Shown piece by piece: positions 6,804-8,151 of a DNA stretch of 8,151 bases; the stretch's first letter is position 1, and each line of letters opens with the position of its first letter. The notes under the pieces are model-generated. The model ran no database searches, was not told the DNA's origin, and worked only from the letters and a program-made list of their open reading frames with translations. The position numbers and the translations under genes are program-made. Source of the DNA: JAIXWP01 sp049318685 (GTDB lineage: Bacteria > Bacteroidota > Bacteroidia > Flavobacteriales_D > Sanyastnellaceae); NCBI GenBank assembly GCA_049318685.1, contig JBMOFW010000130.1, positions 1 to 8,151 of the forward strand. The letters run 5' to 3'.

Positions 6804-7498
6804 TCGTGCACGATAGAGTGGGCGTCACTCTCCATCACGGATTCATTCTCACAGATTAATATTCGGCTGCTAAATTTTTTCATCGTGGCATGGTCGTGCG
6901 ACGCCATGAGGACGGTGGTTCCGGAATGACTGATTGCAAGCAGTAAGTTGAGAATTTCAAGACTTGTTTGCGGGTCAAGATTTCCGGTTGGTTCGTCGGC
7001 CAAGATGAGATGGGGAGTATTGAGCAGTGCACGAGCTATGGCAACGCGTTGTTGTTCGCCACCACTCAATTGATGCGGCATTTTATGACCTTTGCCTTCG
7101 AGGCCTACCAAATCGAGCACGCTCGACATTCTGCTGGCCATGGCTTTTTTGTCGTTCCATCCAGTGGCGCGTAACACAAATTCCAAATTGTCATCTACAG
7201 AGCGATCGGTGAGGAGCTCAAAGTCTTGGAAAATGATACCGATTTTGCGACGTAGAAATGGAATTTGATTGCGTTTGATATTGTTCAACTCATAACCGCA
7301 GCATTGACCTTTTCCGCTGGTAATGGGTAAATCAGCATAAAGCGATTTCAATAAACTACTTTTTCCGCTGCCAGTTCGACCAATCAAGTAGATAAATTCA
7401 CCATTGTGAACTTCTAAATTAACATCACGCAACACGATATTTTCGCGTTGTTTAATCTCGGCATTCTCTAATTTGATGATGATTTCGTCGGTATTCAT
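6800..7498 (-). CDS. ftsE: Cell division ATP-binding protein FtsE
   Basis: The protein is the ATPase of the FtsEX complex, which at the division site couples ATP hydrolysis, through the membrane partner FtsX, to activation of peptidoglycan hydrolases. Counted from ATG at 7498 (232 residues), it has Walker A GRTGSGKSS (40-48), the Q-loop in FQDFELL (Gln91), the ABC signature LSGGEQQRVAIARAL (144-158), Walker B LILADEPTG (164-172, Glu169) and the H-loop ASHDH (His201). LRRKIGIIFQDFELLTDRSV and the ADEPTGNLDP tail are close to the FtsE/LolD group. The N-terminus (IIIKLENAEI...VNLEVHNGEFIYLIG) follows the Bacteroidota FtsE pattern, and LolD remains a less likely alternative. The ATG at 7498 is preferred over a TTG at 7513 that would add five residues. 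FtsX is not next to it. The 77-bp gap upstream has only imperfect promoter matches (TATTTTTA at 7525-7518, one mismatch). The gene overlaps the downstream GT2 start by 4 bases. Confidence 0.87.
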   Translation of the reverse strand: MNTDEIIIKLENAEIKQRENIVLRDVNLEVHNGEFIYLIGRTGSGKSSLLKSLYADLPITSGKGQCCGYELNNIKRNQIPFLRRKIGIIFQDFELLTDRSVDDNLEFVLRATGWNDKKAMASRMSSVLDLVGLEGKGHKMPHQLSGGEQQRVAIARALLNTPHLILADEPTGNLDPQTSLEILNLLLAISHSGTTVLMASHDHATMKKFSSRILICENESVMESDAHSIVHE

Positions 7499-7575
7499 GG
7501 CGGCAAATGTCAAGTTCTAAAAATACAATGCGAGGGTTAGTGTAAAACCGGAATAGAATGAGGTTATTAACAGCG

Positions 7576-8151
7576 CTAATTGAAGTAGATTTTGAGTGAA
7601 TAAACATTTCGTTTTGCTTGGTCAACAACGGATGTGTATGGGTCTTCTGCGGAAGTGTCAATCATATTAAACAGACCAAGCGCAAAGCCCAATTCGATGC
7701 GCATATTGTTTTTTCCGGTATGAATCTTTTTGGATAAAATAAAGTCGAGGTAAGTGTTGAAATTTTTATTCGCAGGTCGTTCGCTCGAAAATTGACCTAC
7801 GGGTATAGAAAAGGATGGTCCAAATCCGAATGATAATTTCGGCTTGCGTTGCAGATGATACGTGGCTGTCACAGGAATGTTGACCGTTACCGGGTGAATA
7901 TACGCTTCATATTTGGTGTCATTTTTTTTATCGTAGGCGAGATATGTATAAAGAAATTGAGCCTCGGCGCCGATCCTATAAGTTAAAGTAGGTTTACCAA
8001 ATTCATAAAGAATGGCTGTAGATATGCCCGGTCTGCTCATAGCCCGTTGTTGCATTAATTCGCCTGTGGAAGGGTTAAATGCCGGAGTACCGGATGAATT
8101 CAATTGACCATAAAGGAAACCAAATGAAATACCCAATCCATCGGCAGTAAT
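7576..8151 (-). CDS. Outer-membrane beta-barrel protein, PorT/OMP_b-brl-like (5' end missing)
   Basis: The open frame runs from the right edge to TAG at 7578-7576, giving 191 residues without a start. The residues before an internal TTG at 8136 (ITADGLG) are in frame, so the gene continues beyond the window. The sequence consists of alternating polar and hydrophobic strands with tight turns: LGISFGFLYG, ISTAILYEFG, LTYRIGAEAQFLYTYLAY, TVNIPVTATYHL, LSFGFGPSFSIPVG and MRIELGFALGLFNMI, ending in VYSLKIYFN. This is the usual picture of the small 8-stranded barrels called OMP_b-brl or PorT family, which are abundant in Bacteroidota outer membranes. GPSFSIPVG and the pattern around residues 120-145 fit that group. 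The specific function is not known. It ends 77 bp before ftsE on the same strand with no visible terminator, so readthrough is possible. Confidence 0.72.
   Translation of the reverse strand: MTADGLGISFGFLYGQLNSSGTPAFNPSTGELMQQRAMSRPGISTAILYEFGKPTLTYRIGAEAQFLYTYLAYDKKNDTKYEAYIHPVTVNIPVTATYHLQRKPKLSFGFGPSFSIPVGQFSSERPANKNFNTYLDFILSKKIHTGKNNMRIELGFALGLFNMIDTSAEDPYTSVVDQAKRNVYSLKIYFN

Noticed and set aside
7499..7513. Five-codon N-terminal extension of FtsE from a TTG start
   Set aside because: The ATG at 7498 gives the N-terminus usual for the family. The TTG sits inside TTGACATTTG, a one-mismatch relative of a -7 box, so it is more likely non-coding.
7504..7547. Promoter candidates for ftsE (GACATTTG and TATTTTTA on the minus strand)
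   Set aside because: Each has one mismatch to TAnnTTTG, with poor or badly spaced -33 elements. This is not strong enough to list as a feature.
7566..7580. Imperfect palindrome ATTAACAGCGCTAAT at the end of the beta-barrel gene
   Set aside because: The pairing is broken in the middle and no T-run follows on the minus strand, so it is not supported as a terminator.

Overview
The window looks like an ordinary chromosomal segment of a member of the Bacteroidota, probably a flavobacterial or sphingobacterial relative. The evidence is: -7 boxes of the TAnnTTTG type instead of sigma70 boxes, A-rich leaders without clear Shine-Dalgarno sequences, an FtsE of the form typical of this phylum, a PD40-propeller envelope protein with PorE-like architecture, and an OMP_b-brl/PorT-like small barrel. 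No phage, insertion sequence, CRISPR, tRNA or rRNA was seen.

Layout, left to right. Positions 1-271 hold the 3' end of an O-antigen ligase/polymerase-like membrane protein. A 92-bp gap carries a good TAnnTTTG box and an inverted repeat. It leads into a stand-alone 2-oxoacid dehydrogenase E2 (lipoyl acyltransferase, 364-1710), followed by a 727-residue exported TPR/PD40/OmpA-like protein (1773-3956). A strong intrinsic terminator (3979-4014) closes that block. After it comes a short gap with a second palindrome and another TAnnTTTG box, then a DEDDh exonuclease with an ExoX-type C-terminal domain (4135-4959). The exonuclease abuts, with zero spacing, a family 4 glycosyltransferase (4960-6069).

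The right part is on the minus strand. An outer-membrane beta-barrel protein is cut by the window edge (7576-8151). ftsE (6800-7498) follows, and its stop overlaps the start of a family 2 glycosyltransferase (6066-6803). The two glycosyltransferase genes are convergent and overlap by 4 bp at their stop codons.

The unifying theme is the cell envelope: surface polysaccharide synthesis (Wzy/WaaL-like protein, GT4, GT2), the outer membrane and periplasm (PD40/OmpA-like protein, beta-barrel) and division (FtsE). A metabolic E2 and a DNA exonuclease are interspersed. I do not see a clear new defence or mobile system. The best leads are the divergent OmpA-like domain of the PorE-like protein, the ftsE-glycosyltransferase coupling, and a small palindromic element at about 4014-4046.
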